The notes below the pieces were generated by a model. That model saw only the letters and a list, made by a program, of their open reading frames with translations, was not told where the DNA came from and searched no databases. 43,240 nucleotides of DNA from Lachnospiraceae bacterium (GTDB lineage Bacteria; Bacillota; Clostridia; Lachnospirales; Lachnospiraceae): contig JAFTVQ010000119.1 in the NCBI GenBank assembly GCA_017461865.1, positions 1 through 43,240 of the forward strand, read 5' to 3'. Below, one piece after another: positions 17,933 to 26,265 of this stretch (its first letter is position 1; each line of letters begins with the position of its first letter). Made by a program: the position numbers and the translations under genes.

Positions 17933-18922
17933 TTAAAACGGAAACAGGTCATCGAGAAGACGGAACTGGGTGAAATCACCTTTCATCTTCATTTCTCCGG
18001 TCATAAACGCCTTCTGGAATGTCTCTCTTCCGTTCACAATCTCCTTGAGAACTTCCTCTTTCATACTCATCTCAATGTCTGTTTTCTTTACCTCTTCCTT
18101 GGAACAAATGAGTGTATTTTGATCAATCTGGAGCTGAAGAACCTCTGTTTTTCCTTCCAGCTTGATGCAATATACGGTTTTACATCCCGGCTGCGGATGG
18201 AATTTCGACTCAAATAATTTTTGATATCCGCTGGTCTCCTTCTCCTGAGAAGAACTCATCATACCCTTGAAAAAGCTTGCCAGCTCCTGGATATCTTCCT
18301 TCTGCTTCTGCACATACACTTCATCGGATGCATATTGTGAAAGCTGTTCGGACTCCTGCGGAGTCAGTTCCATTCCTTTTCGGATTGCGACCGTTTTATT
18401 TACCTCTCCGTTACTTGCCGGTAAACTTTTGACTTTCTGGTGAATCGTACGATAGAAATTTTCTGCCTTTTTCTCGATAAGACTCTGATATTCTTTATTG
18501 TTTTCCAAAATGGAAGTTTCTTTTATGTATCCGCAGATTCCGCTGCAAGGTCTTCCGCCCAATATTTCCCATGCGGTGGAAAGATTTAATTTTCCTTCTC
18601 TCTCTCCGTAAGTTGTACTCATAACTACAGGACACATATATATCCGGTTGACCGTCTCTCTGTCTCCGTATAACCAGATAGCATCCAGGAATGTCTGCAT
18701 ATATCCGCCGATACCATACCATTCCACGGTAGTCGCAAGAATAATGCCGTCTGCGGCTTTTAACGTCTGCGGAAGAGTTGTAATGGCATTTTTGATTTCA
18801 TACAAATTGAAGCGCTCCACAGAGACGTTCAATTCCTCCAGCACCTGCTGCATCTTGTCGAGAACGTATACGGTCGGATCATCCACCAGACCTCTGCCTC
18901 CATAATAAATATTTACCTTCAT
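17933..18922 (-). CDS. Flavodoxin-fold / SCP2-like sterol-carrier fusion protein
   Basis: 329 residues, cytoplasmic. Residues 1-~155 read as an NADPH-dependent FMN reductase/flavodoxin fold (MKVNIYYGGRG, GIILATTVEWYGIGGYMQTF, FLDAIWLYGDRE). After a helical linker, residues ~230-329 resemble an SCP2 lipid-carrier domain (TVYCIKLEGKTEVLQLQIDQ, EVLKEIVNGRETFQKAFMTG, EMKMKGDFTQFRLLDDLFPF), a fold with a hydrophobic pocket. Fusion of a flavin domain and a lipid-carrier domain suggests redox work on a hydrophobic substrate (inference). Its ATG overlaps the rhomboid stop as ATGA, so the two are probably translated together. Confidence 0.82.
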   Translation of the reverse strand: MKVNIYYGGRGLVDDPTVYVLDKMQQVLEELNVSVERFNLYEIKNAITTLPQTLKAADGIILATTVEWYGIGGYMQTFLDAIWLYGDRETVNRIYMCPVVMSTTYGEREGKLNLSTAWEILGGRPCSGICGYIKETSILENNKEYQSLIEKKAENFYRTIHQKVKSLPASNGEVNKTVAIRKGMELTPQESEQLSQYASDEVYVQKQKEDIQELASFFKGMMSSSQEKETSGYQKLFESKFHPQPGCKTVYCIKLEGKTEVLQLQIDQNTLICSKEEVKKTDIEMSMKEEVLKEIVNGRETFQKAFMTGEMKMKGDFTQFRLLDDLFPF

Positions 18923-19965
18923 TGCAATCTACCTCTCTCTTTTCCCTTTTTCCGATACAATAAAACAGCAAGTAAAAAACCACCGATCAGACCGCCGACA
19001 TGTGCAGCGTTATCGATATTCGTACTTATGAATCCATTATACAACGAAAATGCGATTAAAAAAATAATTTTCGGGACAGTTGCAAATTCATGGCGTCCCC
19101 GGTTCCGGATTACAATCCAAAGGAGTGCTCCCGTAATACCGAAGATTGCTCCGCTGGCTCCGAGAGACCGCGTGAAGTCTTTGGTCATAACAGAAAATCC
19201 CAAAGATGCAAAATCCGCAATCAGACCGCTTGCCATATAAAAAACAAAATACTTCAGATGACCCATTTCTTTTTCAACCAAATTTCCTATGCCGTACAGA
19301 TAAAGCACATTTCCGCACAAATGGTAGGCATCTCCATGCAAAAAAATACAGGTAAAAAACCGGTACCACTGGCCTTCATTTATAAGAAGCACAGGATCCA
19401 ACGCCCCGAAAGAATAAATGTATTTCCCTGCAAATATACAGGCTAAAAACATAACTAGGTTAGCTGCAAGTAACCCATAATTCACGTAAGAAATGTACTT
19501 CTTTTCCGGTTGCTTATATGCAATTTTTTCCGTTTCCGTACCATCTTCCGGATTTAAATCATGCGCCTCCTCGGGTTCCGTAAGTGCCTGTTGCAAAATT
19601 GCTCTCATACCATAAAAATCTTCGCATTTACCTTCCCCGACAATGAGAGCTTCCTTCTGTATATCCACATACCAGCAAAAACTTCTGTCTCCGCCCAGTT
19701 CTCCGGCATTTTCCAAATCTTCGGCAAAGATTACCGTGAGTGCATGTACATCTATGGTTTCTCCTCCGGGACCTTTCCAATCGGCTTTGGATAAAAAATT
19801 ATCCAAAAGTTCTTTCGTTACCCTTTGCTCTCCTTCGGCATCTACCAGGACCAGTGCATTGATATAACCATATTCAATCATAAAATAGACATCGATTCCC
19901 GGAATGGGCGCATCTAATTTCTGAAATCCTTTTTTTAATAAAAATCTTCCTGTTTTTTCTTTCAT
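18919..19965 (-). CDS. Rhomboid family intramembrane serine protease
   Basis: 348 residues. The N-terminal ~160 residues are a soluble domain, as in B. subtilis YqgP; ~160-345 form the rhomboid core with six or seven helices. Catalytic Ser is in LGASGAIFGITGALLW and catalytic His in DNAAHVGGLIGGF; the oxyanion/loop residues are in FLHGDAYHLCGNVLYLYGIG. Rhomboids cut membrane proteins near helix-breaking sites; here, downstream of a Tad locus rich in single-TM pilin-like proteins, pseudopilins are possible substrates (inference). AAGGTGA precedes the ATG but lies in a 9-bp hairpin (19972-19993). It overlaps the flavodoxin-SCP2 gene by 4 nt. Confidence 0.93.
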   Translation of the reverse strand: MKEKTGRFLLKKGFQKLDAPIPGIDVYFMIEYGYINALVLVDAEGEQRVTKELLDNFLSKADWKGPGGETIDVHALTVIFAEDLENAGELGGDRSFCWYVDIQKEALIVGEGKCEDFYGMRAILQQALTEPEEAHDLNPEDGTETEKIAYKQPEKKYISYVNYGLLAANLVMFLACIFAGKYIYSFGALDPVLLINEGQWYRFFTCIFLHGDAYHLCGNVLYLYGIGNLVEKEMGHLKYFVFYMASGLIADFASLGFSVMTKDFTRSLGASGAIFGITGALLWIVIRNRGRHEFATVPKIIFLIAFSLYNGFISTNIDNAAHVGGLIGGFLLAVLLYRKKGKERGRLQ

Positions 19966-19971
19966 ATGTCA

Positions 19972-19993
19972 CCTTTTTTCTTCTGAAAAAAGG
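19972..19993 (-). promoter_or_regulatory. Hairpin covering the ribosome site of the rhomboid gene
   Basis: A perfect 9-bp inverted repeat (CCTTTTTTC - 4 nt - GAAAAAAGG) ends in the AGG of the Shine-Dalgarno sequence of the rhomboid gene (AAGGTGACATATG on the minus strand). No T-run follows, so it is not a terminator. It may lower translation initiation until the upstream ribosome or a factor opens it. Confidence 0.5.
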
Positions 19994-19996
19994 GTA

Positions 19997-20842
19997 TCAT
20001 TTCTTTTCTTTTATGTCAATGCGATGCACCGTGCCCACGAACATGCCCAAAATGCTCAAAGCCAGGAAAATCAAGGATAGCAAACCATTTTTTGTTTGTG
20101 TTATTTCGAAAAATTTAATATTTTTCTCTCCGAAATACATGAACAAAAGATAGCCTAGGCTAACCAAAAACAACACGGCAAATACGACGAAGGTAACCAT
20201 GTCAAACACAACTTCCTTTTCACCTGCTTCTTCCTCTCCGAAATTTTCAGTCAAAATATCGTTCTCTTCTGCTTCTTCCATCGGCCGATTTTCCTCCGAA
20301 TCCTTTTCCAAAGATAAAGAAAGAACTTCCTCTAAAGACTGTGTTATATTTTTCCCTTCTTTGATCCGGTTGTAAAATTCATAAGAAAGAAAAACAGCAG
20401 CCGCATCCTCATGGTCTGTATATTCAAGCAGATCTTCGACAAAAGCCGATAAGTTTCTTTCCCGAATATCGCACTCTGAAATAACAGGATTGTAGCAAAA
20501 GAAATACGTTTCATCTGCCTTATAAATCATTTCAAACTGCAGTAAAATCCCCTGCGGTTCCAAAAAATATGCATGCAATTCCAAAATCAGACAGCAGAGA
20601 CTCTGCATCAACATACGGATATCCTGTCCTGTCAAAAATCCCTCCTTTTCCTTTGGCAACAAGGGCAGCTTTCCGGAGATATCATAATACAATTTTTCTT
20701 CCCCGTTAAACACTCTTTTTTCCACTGCAAGAAGTCCGCAGATATTGTTTTCCCGCAACATTTGAAGAGCAAATTCATCAAAATCCTGTTCCTCATCCAA
20801 AACAAGAAAATCTTTTCCCCATTCTGTTATCTCTTTCATCAT
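19997..20842 (-). CDS. DUF6382-like protein with C-terminal membrane helices
   Basis: 281 residues. Residues 1-~165 match the N-terminal DUF6382 pattern of Lachnospiraceae Tad-locus proteins (DFDEFALQMLRENNICGLL, GQDIRMLMQSLCCLILEL, LQFEMIYKADETYFFCYNP), a domain of unknown function that is often followed by an FHA domain. Here no FHA is present; an acidic linker (EENRPMEEAEENDILTENF) and two membrane helices (~215-240 and ~255-275) end the protein. The ATG at 20842 follows GGAG by 8 nt and overlaps the stop of the TadE-like gene as ATGA, so it belongs to the Tad operon. The upstream in-frame start has no support. Role unknown. Confidence 0.7.
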   Translation of the reverse strand: MMKEITEWGKDFLVLDEEQDFDEFALQMLRENNICGLLAVEKRVFNGEEKLYYDISGKLPLLPKEKEGFLTGQDIRMLMQSLCCLILELHAYFLEPQGILLQFEMIYKADETYFFCYNPVISECDIRERNLSAFVEDLLEYTDHEDAAAVFLSYEFYNRIKEGKNITQSLEEVLSLSLEKDSEENRPMEEAEENDILTENFGEEEAGEKEVVFDMVTFVVFAVLFLVSLGYLLFMYFGEKNIKFFEITQTKNGLLSLIFLALSILGMFVGTVHRIDIKEKK

Positions 20843-21246
20843 TTTATGTTCTCCAGCCTTTCCATTTCCCAAATGGCAGAAACCGGATGAATCCTGCCCA
20901 TTTTTTCACTCACTTCGTACGTCAAAGTTTGAAACGGTATCCTTTGAGATATCTGTATGGTTACTTTGATATTCGTGCTGCTGATTCCGATATCCCAGCA
21001 AACAGCGTCCGTGAAAATGAGCTTTTGCTCTGTTTCCTCTTTCACGTAAGCGGTAATGACCTTCTCTATGGTCCGTCTGCCCTCCTGTTCCATCTGGGAA
21101 CCTTTTAGCACGGCCAAAGATGCAATTGCCGTGCAAGCTTCCCTGTTGTACATAAAAAAACCCATATGAATGACAATCCATACAACCAAAAACAACAGCG
21201 GGACTACGAACGCCGCCTCTACCGTAAAACTTCCTTTTTGTTTCAC
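20839..21246 (-). CDS. TadE-like pseudopilin
   Basis: 135 residues. The N-terminus (KQKGSFTVEAAFVVPLLFLV) has the TadE-type prepilin signal: a short basic leader, Gly before the cleavage site, Glu at +5 and a long hydrophobic helix. The rest is a small extracytoplasmic domain. In Tad systems TadE/F-type proteins are minor pilins cut by an A24 peptidase. The start is a GTG at 21246 after GGAGGTG; it overlaps the stop of the upstream A24 peptidase gene as GTGA, so processing enzyme and substrate may be co-translated. Confidence 0.85.
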   Translation of the reverse strand: MKQKGSFTVEAAFVVPLLFLVVWIVIHMGFFMYNREACTAIASLAVLKGSQMEQEGRRTIEKVITAYVKEETEQKLIFTDAVCWDIGISSTNIKVTIQISQRIPFQTLTYEVSEKMGRIHPVSAIWEMERLENIK

Positions 21247-21668
21247 AGCACACCTCCGCTTCTCAGTATGATATAGGACAAGGTAAAAAAAGGTACAAAC
21301 GGCAATTCACTTTTTCTGCCGGCTTTTTTACAAACCAGCAGGATTCCTCCGCACAACCCGGCTAACAAAAGTCCGCCCATGAGAACGGTCGCATTTCTTC
21401 CGCCGCCCAAAAAAATACCGCTGACTGCCACGACGATGCTGTCTCCGATTCCCACGGCCCCTTTTGTCAAAAGAGAGAACAAATATAAATATGCTCCGAT
21501 AAATATTCCGCCGATAAGAGAGATCCACTTCGGTTCTTTCTCATATGCAAAAATGATCAAACCTGCCACGGCCGACAAAAGATTAAAAACCACATAGATA
21601 CGGTGCTTTTTAAAATCAGTTACCGTATTCACTCCCAAGAAAATATAATAAACAATGTCGATATACAT
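21243..21668 (-). CDS. A24-family prepilin peptidase (second copy, short)
   Basis: 141-residue polytopic aspartic protease without the N-terminal methylase domain of PilD/ComC. Aspartate 1 is in TDFKKHRIYVV near residue 18 and aspartate 2 in AVGIGDSIVVAVSG (GxGD) near 74; the remaining sequence is five or six helices. It lies between two TadE-like genes and is a likely processor of them. The other A24 peptidase of this locus is at 28489-28923. GGGAG lies close to the ATG. Confidence 0.88.
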   Translation of the reverse strand: MYIDIVYYIFLGVNTVTDFKKHRIYVVFNLLSAVAGLIIFAYEKEPKWISLIGGIFIGAYLYLFSLLTKGAVGIGDSIVVAVSGIFLGGGRNATVLMGGLLLAGLCGGILLVCKKAGRKSELPFVPFFTLSYIILRSGGVL

Positions 21669-21680
21669 GTTACTCCCCTT

Positions 21681-22493
21681 TCAGCTTCCGGATAATCCGC
21701 CGCATAATTTGCACGGTGTCCTTCCCCCTACACGGGAAATTTTTACAACCTGCAAAGTTCTGCTCAGATCGGGGCAATTCAGACTTACATGGTATCTGAT
21801 TCCATAATCTGTAATGTAAAGCGTCCGGCTTTGTATGTCTTTTTTGCTATACCCTTCGCCGCAAACATTACAACCCCTGTATATTTTCCGGTCTGCGTTC
21901 CGCTGCGAAAAAACAGAATGCCCTGCCACTTCCTTTACCGAAATATTTAAACCCTGACAGGTTCTTTTTCTATGATATACTCTTCCGTATTCTGTAATGT
22001 AAACAAACTCCTCTGTCTCCCCGATCCGGTCTCCCCCGGAATCATCATAACCGTTAAAAATATGTACCAGACCCTTCTGTCGGATGAGCACCTGACGGTA
22101 TCTGAATCCCCCGATGGAAAGAGCAACCGGATACAGCAGGTCCATCCTGATACAGTCCCCTTCTCTTCCGGATATAGTGTCCGAAAACATATGCGCAGTC
22201 ACCGCGCCGTTTCTCAATAAATTTTGCTGCCGTATCCGGTGTTCGATTGCTGTTTCCATGACGTCCAAAAAAGAAAGTATTATCATGATGACGGAAAGAA
22301 AAAGCGGCAATATAAGGGCTGCTTCTACTGTCAGACTTCCTCTTTCCCAAAAAAGGGGACAGGCGATATCCCCCTTGTTTCGCTGATTTGCAAACATTAT
22401 TTTTTTTGTTGCGAGGGAATATTCGTATGTCTGGAGAACACTACTCTTTCTTGATTGTGTACGTTGCTGTTTATTTGCAAATAAGGAGGACAT
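21681..22493 (-). CDS. TadE-like pseudopilin with two His/Cys metal-site repeats
   Basis: 270 residues. An unusual ~50-residue N-terminal extension precedes a TadE-type signal and helix (WERGSLTVEAALILPLFLSV). The extracytoplasmic C-terminal half holds two related repeats: YITEYGRVYHRKRTCQGL ... GCNVCG and YITDYGIRYHVSLNCPDL ... PCKLCGG. Each offers H-x5-C and C-x2-C, the layout of Ada-like or nuclease-tail zinc sites. The ATG at 22493 follows GAGGTGA by 6 nt. It is 13 nt upstream of the short A24 peptidase gene. If the extension is cytoplasmic, an A24 enzyme could remove the whole leader (inference). Confidence 0.75.
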   Translation of the reverse strand: MSSLFANKQQRTQSRKSSVLQTYEYSLATKKIMFANQRNKGDIACPLFWERGSLTVEAALILPLFLSVIMIILSFLDVMETAIEHRIRQQNLLRNGAVTAHMFSDTISGREGDCIRMDLLYPVALSIGGFRYRQVLIRQKGLVHIFNGYDDSGGDRIGETEEFVYITEYGRVYHRKRTCQGLNISVKEVAGHSVFSQRNADRKIYRGCNVCGEGYSKKDIQSRTLYITDYGIRYHVSLNCPDLSRTLQVVKISRVGGRTPCKLCGGLSGS

Positions 22494-22520
22494 CACCTCT
22501 CACCTCTTTTCTTTTACAAT

Positions 22521-23987
22521 TTATATATAATAGTAAGTCCGTTTCATCTCTCTGTAATAACCGTATCTGCTTCCGACCGTCGCTTCCATCCGGAGCAGAT
22601 CCACACAATTGCTGAGCGAAAACTGTTGAAAACCCGAATTCTTGCGGACATCCATCTGCGCAATATCCATCATGCGAAGAACCTTCTGTTCTTCTTTCTC
22701 CATAGCAAGAAACAGACGAAGATATTCTTCGTAAGACAACCCATTGCCAATCGGGGTTTCCTGCGTATTTGCAGGTACATTTTCTGATTCTACCTGCAAC
22801 ATACCCTCCAAACTGTAATGCCAATCCGCAGCTGTTTTTATAAGAGGGACTTTCTTGCCGGCCAATAGCAGTTTCACGTCATACACCGACTCCGCGTAAG
22901 CCCACGCAAACAAAAGCGTAATTTTTACCGGCTCAATCAAAACCGGTGCTCCGGCCGCTTCGCACAGAATTGCTGCCAGCGCGCCCGCTTCGGAAACTTT
23001 TGCCTGATCGGCAAACAAATACGTTACATTGCTGATTTCTCTCATCATCAAAAGACGGGTCACAACGGATTTCAGATTATCAATATCATTATTTTTTCCT
23101 GCCAAAACATATTCTGCCTGATATTGCAATTGCCCTGTTTTCTTGGGATTTGTAAAAGTACCGCATTTTTCCAGAATATATCCGTCAAACAAAAATTCCT
23201 CCCATGTGGAAACTCCGTCCCTTTCCGACCGCCCCAATCCTTTTGTTTCAGGCTTTTTACCGGAGATGCAATCCGTAAGATCCGCCGTCTGTTCGGAAAT
23301 TGTTTCCGCATCATTGATCACAAGCAAAAGTATCCCTTTGGAACGCACACCATTCATCTGATCTGCCGGATTATCCACATCTACCTCTTTCACAATGGCA
23401 TTCCCGTTTTCATCCACCTCCCCCGTCGCAATACCGTTTTTCTCAACCTCATCTATTTTTGCATGATTTGCCTCCCTCTCCGGAGAAACATCTTTTGTGA
23501 ACAATTCTTTCTCCTTTGCTGTCTCCAGTTCTTTTTTTATCTTTTCTCCGTATGAAATTCCGTATTTATGTTTCATATAAGCTACGGCCTGTCTCTCAAA
23601 AACTTCTCCGCCGTCGTCCGTGGCATAAGATGCTCCGTCGATATGTACCTGTTCCGTGTAAGCTTTCGTAAAATTAAATACCGGAAATTCCGAAGAAGAA
23701 TCCAAATTTTCATTCAGGTAATACTTCAGATGGTTTTCCGTCCGCGACAGGGAACCCGTTTGTTCCCCGTAAGCAGTATCAATAAAAAAGAGATCGTACT
23801 GCTCAAACAACTCTCTGTTATATTCCGCAAACACCGAGTATACGGCCAGATCAAAAGCACATTCCGCATAAAGACTGACAGCCCTGCATTTTGCTCCTTC
23901 TATCACAGCCAGAAACAGCGACAATATAACAGATAAAACTATACTCATATAAATCGTTACCGCTCCTTTTTCCGATCCCTTTTTCAT
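22521..23987 (-). CDS. DUF5702-like Tad-locus pseudopilin
   Basis: 488 residues. The N-terminus (KKGSEKGAVTIYMSIVLSVI, then LSLFLAVIEGAKCRAVSLYA) is a pilin-like leader and helix; the rest is a large extracytoplasmic domain with an LFEQYDLFFIDTAYG motif near residue 65 that marks the DUF5702 family found in clostridial Tad loci. Residues ~150-215 are charged and flexible. The ATG at 23987 is taken because GGGAG lies 8 nt upstream; the TTG at 24008 would have no ribosome site. It is 17 nt downstream of the Flp pilin gene. Its function is unknown; by place and architecture it may be a tip or minor pilus subunit. Confidence 0.72.
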   Translation of the reverse strand: MKKGSEKGAVTIYMSIVLSVILSLFLAVIEGAKCRAVSLYAECAFDLAVYSVFAEYNRELFEQYDLFFIDTAYGEQTGSLSRTENHLKYYLNENLDSSSEFPVFNFTKAYTEQVHIDGASYATDDGGEVFERQAVAYMKHKYGISYGEKIKKELETAKEKELFTKDVSPEREANHAKIDEVEKNGIATGEVDENGNAIVKEVDVDNPADQMNGVRSKGILLLVINDAETISEQTADLTDCISGKKPETKGLGRSERDGVSTWEEFLFDGYILEKCGTFTNPKKTGQLQYQAEYVLAGKNNDIDNLKSVVTRLLMMREISNVTYLFADQAKVSEAGALAAILCEAAGAPVLIEPVKITLLFAWAYAESVYDVKLLLAGKKVPLIKTAADWHYSLEGMLQVESENVPANTQETPIGNGLSYEEYLRLFLAMEKEEQKVLRMMDIAQMDVRKNSGFQQFSLSNCVDLLRMEATVGSRYGYYREMKRTYYYI

Positions 23988-24004
23988 TGCACTACTCCCT
24001 TCTC

Positions 24005-24172
24005 TCAAACCTTTTTTGCTTCCGATGTAATCGTTTTAAAAATGCTTTCCATCAACGAAGTCAGCTGCTTTTTAAACAAAAGCACCAACCCGATCAGTAC
24101 GACCAGAATCAGGATAATCTCCACGGTTCCGATTCCCTCTTCATCCATCCAGATTTCTTTTAAAAGATTCAT
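24005..24172 (-). CDS. Flp1-type major pilin
   Basis: 55 residues: a short leader (MNLLKEIWMDEEG), then GIGTVEIILILVVLIGLVLL and a helical tail. The G/IGTVE junction and Glu at +5 are the class IVb (Flp) prepilin processing motif. The start is the ATG at 24172 after AGGAGG with 7-nt spacing; an upstream in-frame start overlaps the tadC gene. It is probably the main subunit of the Tad pilus; alternatively it may be a minor pilin, since no other Flp gene is seen. Confidence 0.85.
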   Translation of the reverse strand: MNLLKEIWMDEEGIGTVEIILILVVLIGLVLLFKKQLTSLMESIFKTITSEAKKV

Positions 24173-24189
24173 ATGTTTTCCTCCTTTCC

Positions 24190-25521
24190 TCAAAGCTGAA
24201 ATGATAAAAAAGCCGGAACAATAATAACAGCCATAACTATGACAAGTTGTAACATCATCGGCCCGAGAAGTTTTGTTCCTGCTTCTTCTCCCAATTGTTT
24301 TGCGTGGTTTTTCCGAAGCAAAAAGGCTTCTCCCGCCTCCTTTTCCAGCATAGGGAAAAGATCTCCCGTTCCCTTTTTTATGTTCTGGATAAGAAGTGCG
24401 GAAAATTTCATATACAGTGGATTTTGACTCCGTTTTCCGAACCGGTCCAAAGCATCTTTTACCGATATCCCGTTTTTTATATCCCGTACCAAAAGCTGCA
24501 ATTCCTGTCCTAATTCCTCTCCCAAAGACCGATCCAAGCTCAATTTAAACAGCACTCCCCGGACAGACATCCCGGCACCGAGCAACAAAACAAATTTACT
24601 TACAAACTCAGGGTATTTCAGCTCCATGGCTCTTTTTCTGTGGTCCGTCAACTTTATTAAGTCCTTATCTTTTGCGACAAAAACAAGGATTGCTGCTGCA
24701 ACGGGAAACAAAAACCAGTACCACGCGCCCGTCTTTTTTATTTCCGAATACACAATCTTTTTCCCTTCCACCACTTCCGGAAGCGCAACGGATCCGGTAT
24801 ATTGCTGCTCTTCATCCGCCTTTTTTACTTCCTGTATAATTGCCTTTTCCCAGGCCCGGGCAGGAGTTAAATCTTTTGGATAAACACATACCGGGAAGCT
24901 GTATTCATACTCGGTTTCCCCATAATTCATACATACCGTCAGCTCGGCATATTGTTTCTCCGACAACTCTCCGTTGTTTACGTTTCCGTCTTCATCAATC
25001 AATGTATACGGGTTGCTTTCCCAGGAAAAACTCATCGGATATCCCTCATAGGAATCTCTCAATATAAGCGGGGCTTTTACCTGCTCCAGACTTACATTCT
25101 CACCCTGTATCAGCTTTGCGCACTCCCCTTTAAACTGCGTTACCTTCCGCTCTATTTCTTCCGGTGTACATCTTTGTTCGCCCACCGGATAGGAAAATAT
25201 GACATCCTCCAAAATTCCTTCCGTATCTTTTACACGCAGCATCACCTCCCGATTTTCCGAGACGGCCTCAGCCCTGGAAATGAAATTGCCCGGTTGCAAC
25301 AAAGGCTCACTTTTCTCACTGTAAAAAATTGCGACAGCCAAAAGCATTCCCGGTATCAAAATCTTCATAACAAGCGCTGTTTTGGCTTTATAATAATCCC
25401 GGCATACGTTATTTTCTTCCTGCATCGGATATAAAAACCGCAGCTGCGCCCGGACTTTCTCCGAATACATTTTTTCCATGGGCAATCTTGTAAAAATGAT
25501 ATCTACTAATTTCTGAAACAC
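24190..25521 (-). CDS. tadC: TadC-like T2SS-F platform protein with large extracytoplasmic insert
   Basis: 443 residues. Membrane helix 1 at ~51-66 (KILIPGMLLAVAIFY) and helix 2 at ~266-283 enclose about 200 residues with no hydrophobic stretch, which would face outside. Residues ~300-430 form the T2SS-F domain (ELKYPEFVSKFVLLLGAGMS, GISVKDALDRFG), with a final helix. Ordinary TadC proteins are about 300 residues and have no such insert. The GTG at 25521 is taken as the start: it lies 2 nt after the tadB stop and follows GAGGTG. An upstream ATG in the same frame would overlap tadB by 64 nt without a ribosome site. Confidence 0.85.
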   Translation of the reverse strand: MFQKLVDIIFTRLPMEKMYSEKVRAQLRFLYPMQEENNVCRDYYKAKTALVMKILIPGMLLAVAIFYSEKSEPLLQPGNFISRAEAVSENREVMLRVKDTEGILEDVIFSYPVGEQRCTPEEIERKVTQFKGECAKLIQGENVSLEQVKAPLILRDSYEGYPMSFSWESNPYTLIDEDGNVNNGELSEKQYAELTVCMNYGETEYEYSFPVCVYPKDLTPARAWEKAIIQEVKKADEEQQYTGSVALPEVVEGKKIVYSEIKKTGAWYWFLFPVAAAILVFVAKDKDLIKLTDHRKRAMELKYPEFVSKFVLLLGAGMSVRGVLFKLSLDRSLGEELGQELQLLVRDIKNGISVKDALDRFGKRSQNPLYMKFSALLIQNIKKGTGDLFPMLEKEAGEAFLLRKNHAKQLGEEAGTKLLGPMMLQLVIVMAVIIVPAFLSFQL

Positions 25522-25523
25522 TG

Positions 25524-26261
25524 TTACACCTCTATATTCATAATCTTTCGGGAAAAAATATAAGAGCACAGATATAAGAAAAGACAAATTGACATGACCA
25601 GGATTCCAAAGGGTGTTTTGTAAAGACCGTCAAAATACCCCGGAGAACTCCATCTCATATAACCGATAATCCCTATCGGCACTACATTCATCACCTTTTG
25701 CTCCGCGCGTCTGGCCGCCAGCATCAATGCAATCTCTCTCTTCACCTCAATCTTTTCTCCTATCATGGCAGCCGTATTTTGTACAATTGTATTCATATTT
25801 CCGCCGCTGCGTTTAGCAATGGAGAAAATCGCAGCAAAGTCCCGGATATCACCATGTCCCGATCTCTCTGCAAAATCTGCCATCAGTTCCTCCAAAACCC
25901 GGTTGTTTTGCAGCTGATGGCAAATGTGCCTGCACTCAACAACCATATCCGCCCCCTCTCCGCATATAAGATAAAGATCTCCCGAAGCCTCCGCAAAGGC
26001 ATTTTCCACGGAATAACCGGCTTTTAAAGACGCACTGAATGCCAAAATAAACTGTTTAAATTCCTGTGCCAATCGCTCACGTCTCGCTGCGGCCAAAGTT
26101 TTCCCTTTTGCACGAAGCAAAAACGGGAGAAATACCACCCCGACCAAACCTGCCGGGTAAAAATCATAAAATACCTTTGCCAAAAGCATAAATATCAGCA
26201 AAAAACTTAAACTGTATTTTATCGTTTCTTTCACGGACATACGATATGTACTATAATCCAT
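25524..26261 (-). CDS. tadB: TadB-like pilus platform protein (T2SS-F)
   Basis: 245-residue membrane protein: two N-terminal helices (~15-55), the cytoplasmic T2SS-F helical domain ~70-200 (EFKQFILAFSASLKAGYSVE, FAAIFSIAKRSGGNMNTIVQ) and a C-terminal helix ~215-240. With TadC it forms the inner-membrane platform on which the CpaF motor drives pilin polymerisation. AGGAG precedes the ATG by about 10 nt. It is 4 nt downstream of cpaF and 2 nt upstream of tadC. Full length, nothing unusual. Confidence 0.9.
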   Translation of the reverse strand: MDYSTYRMSVKETIKYSLSFLLIFMLLAKVFYDFYPAGLVGVVFLPFLLRAKGKTLAAARRERLAQEFKQFILAFSASLKAGYSVENAFAEASGDLYLICGEGADMVVECRHICHQLQNNRVLEELMADFAERSGHGDIRDFAAIFSIAKRSGGNMNTIVQNTAAMIGEKIEVKREIALMLAARRAEQKVMNVVPIGIIGYMRWSSPGYFDGLYKTPFGILVMSICLFLYLCSYIFSRKIMNIEV

Positions 26262-26265
26262 GTAC

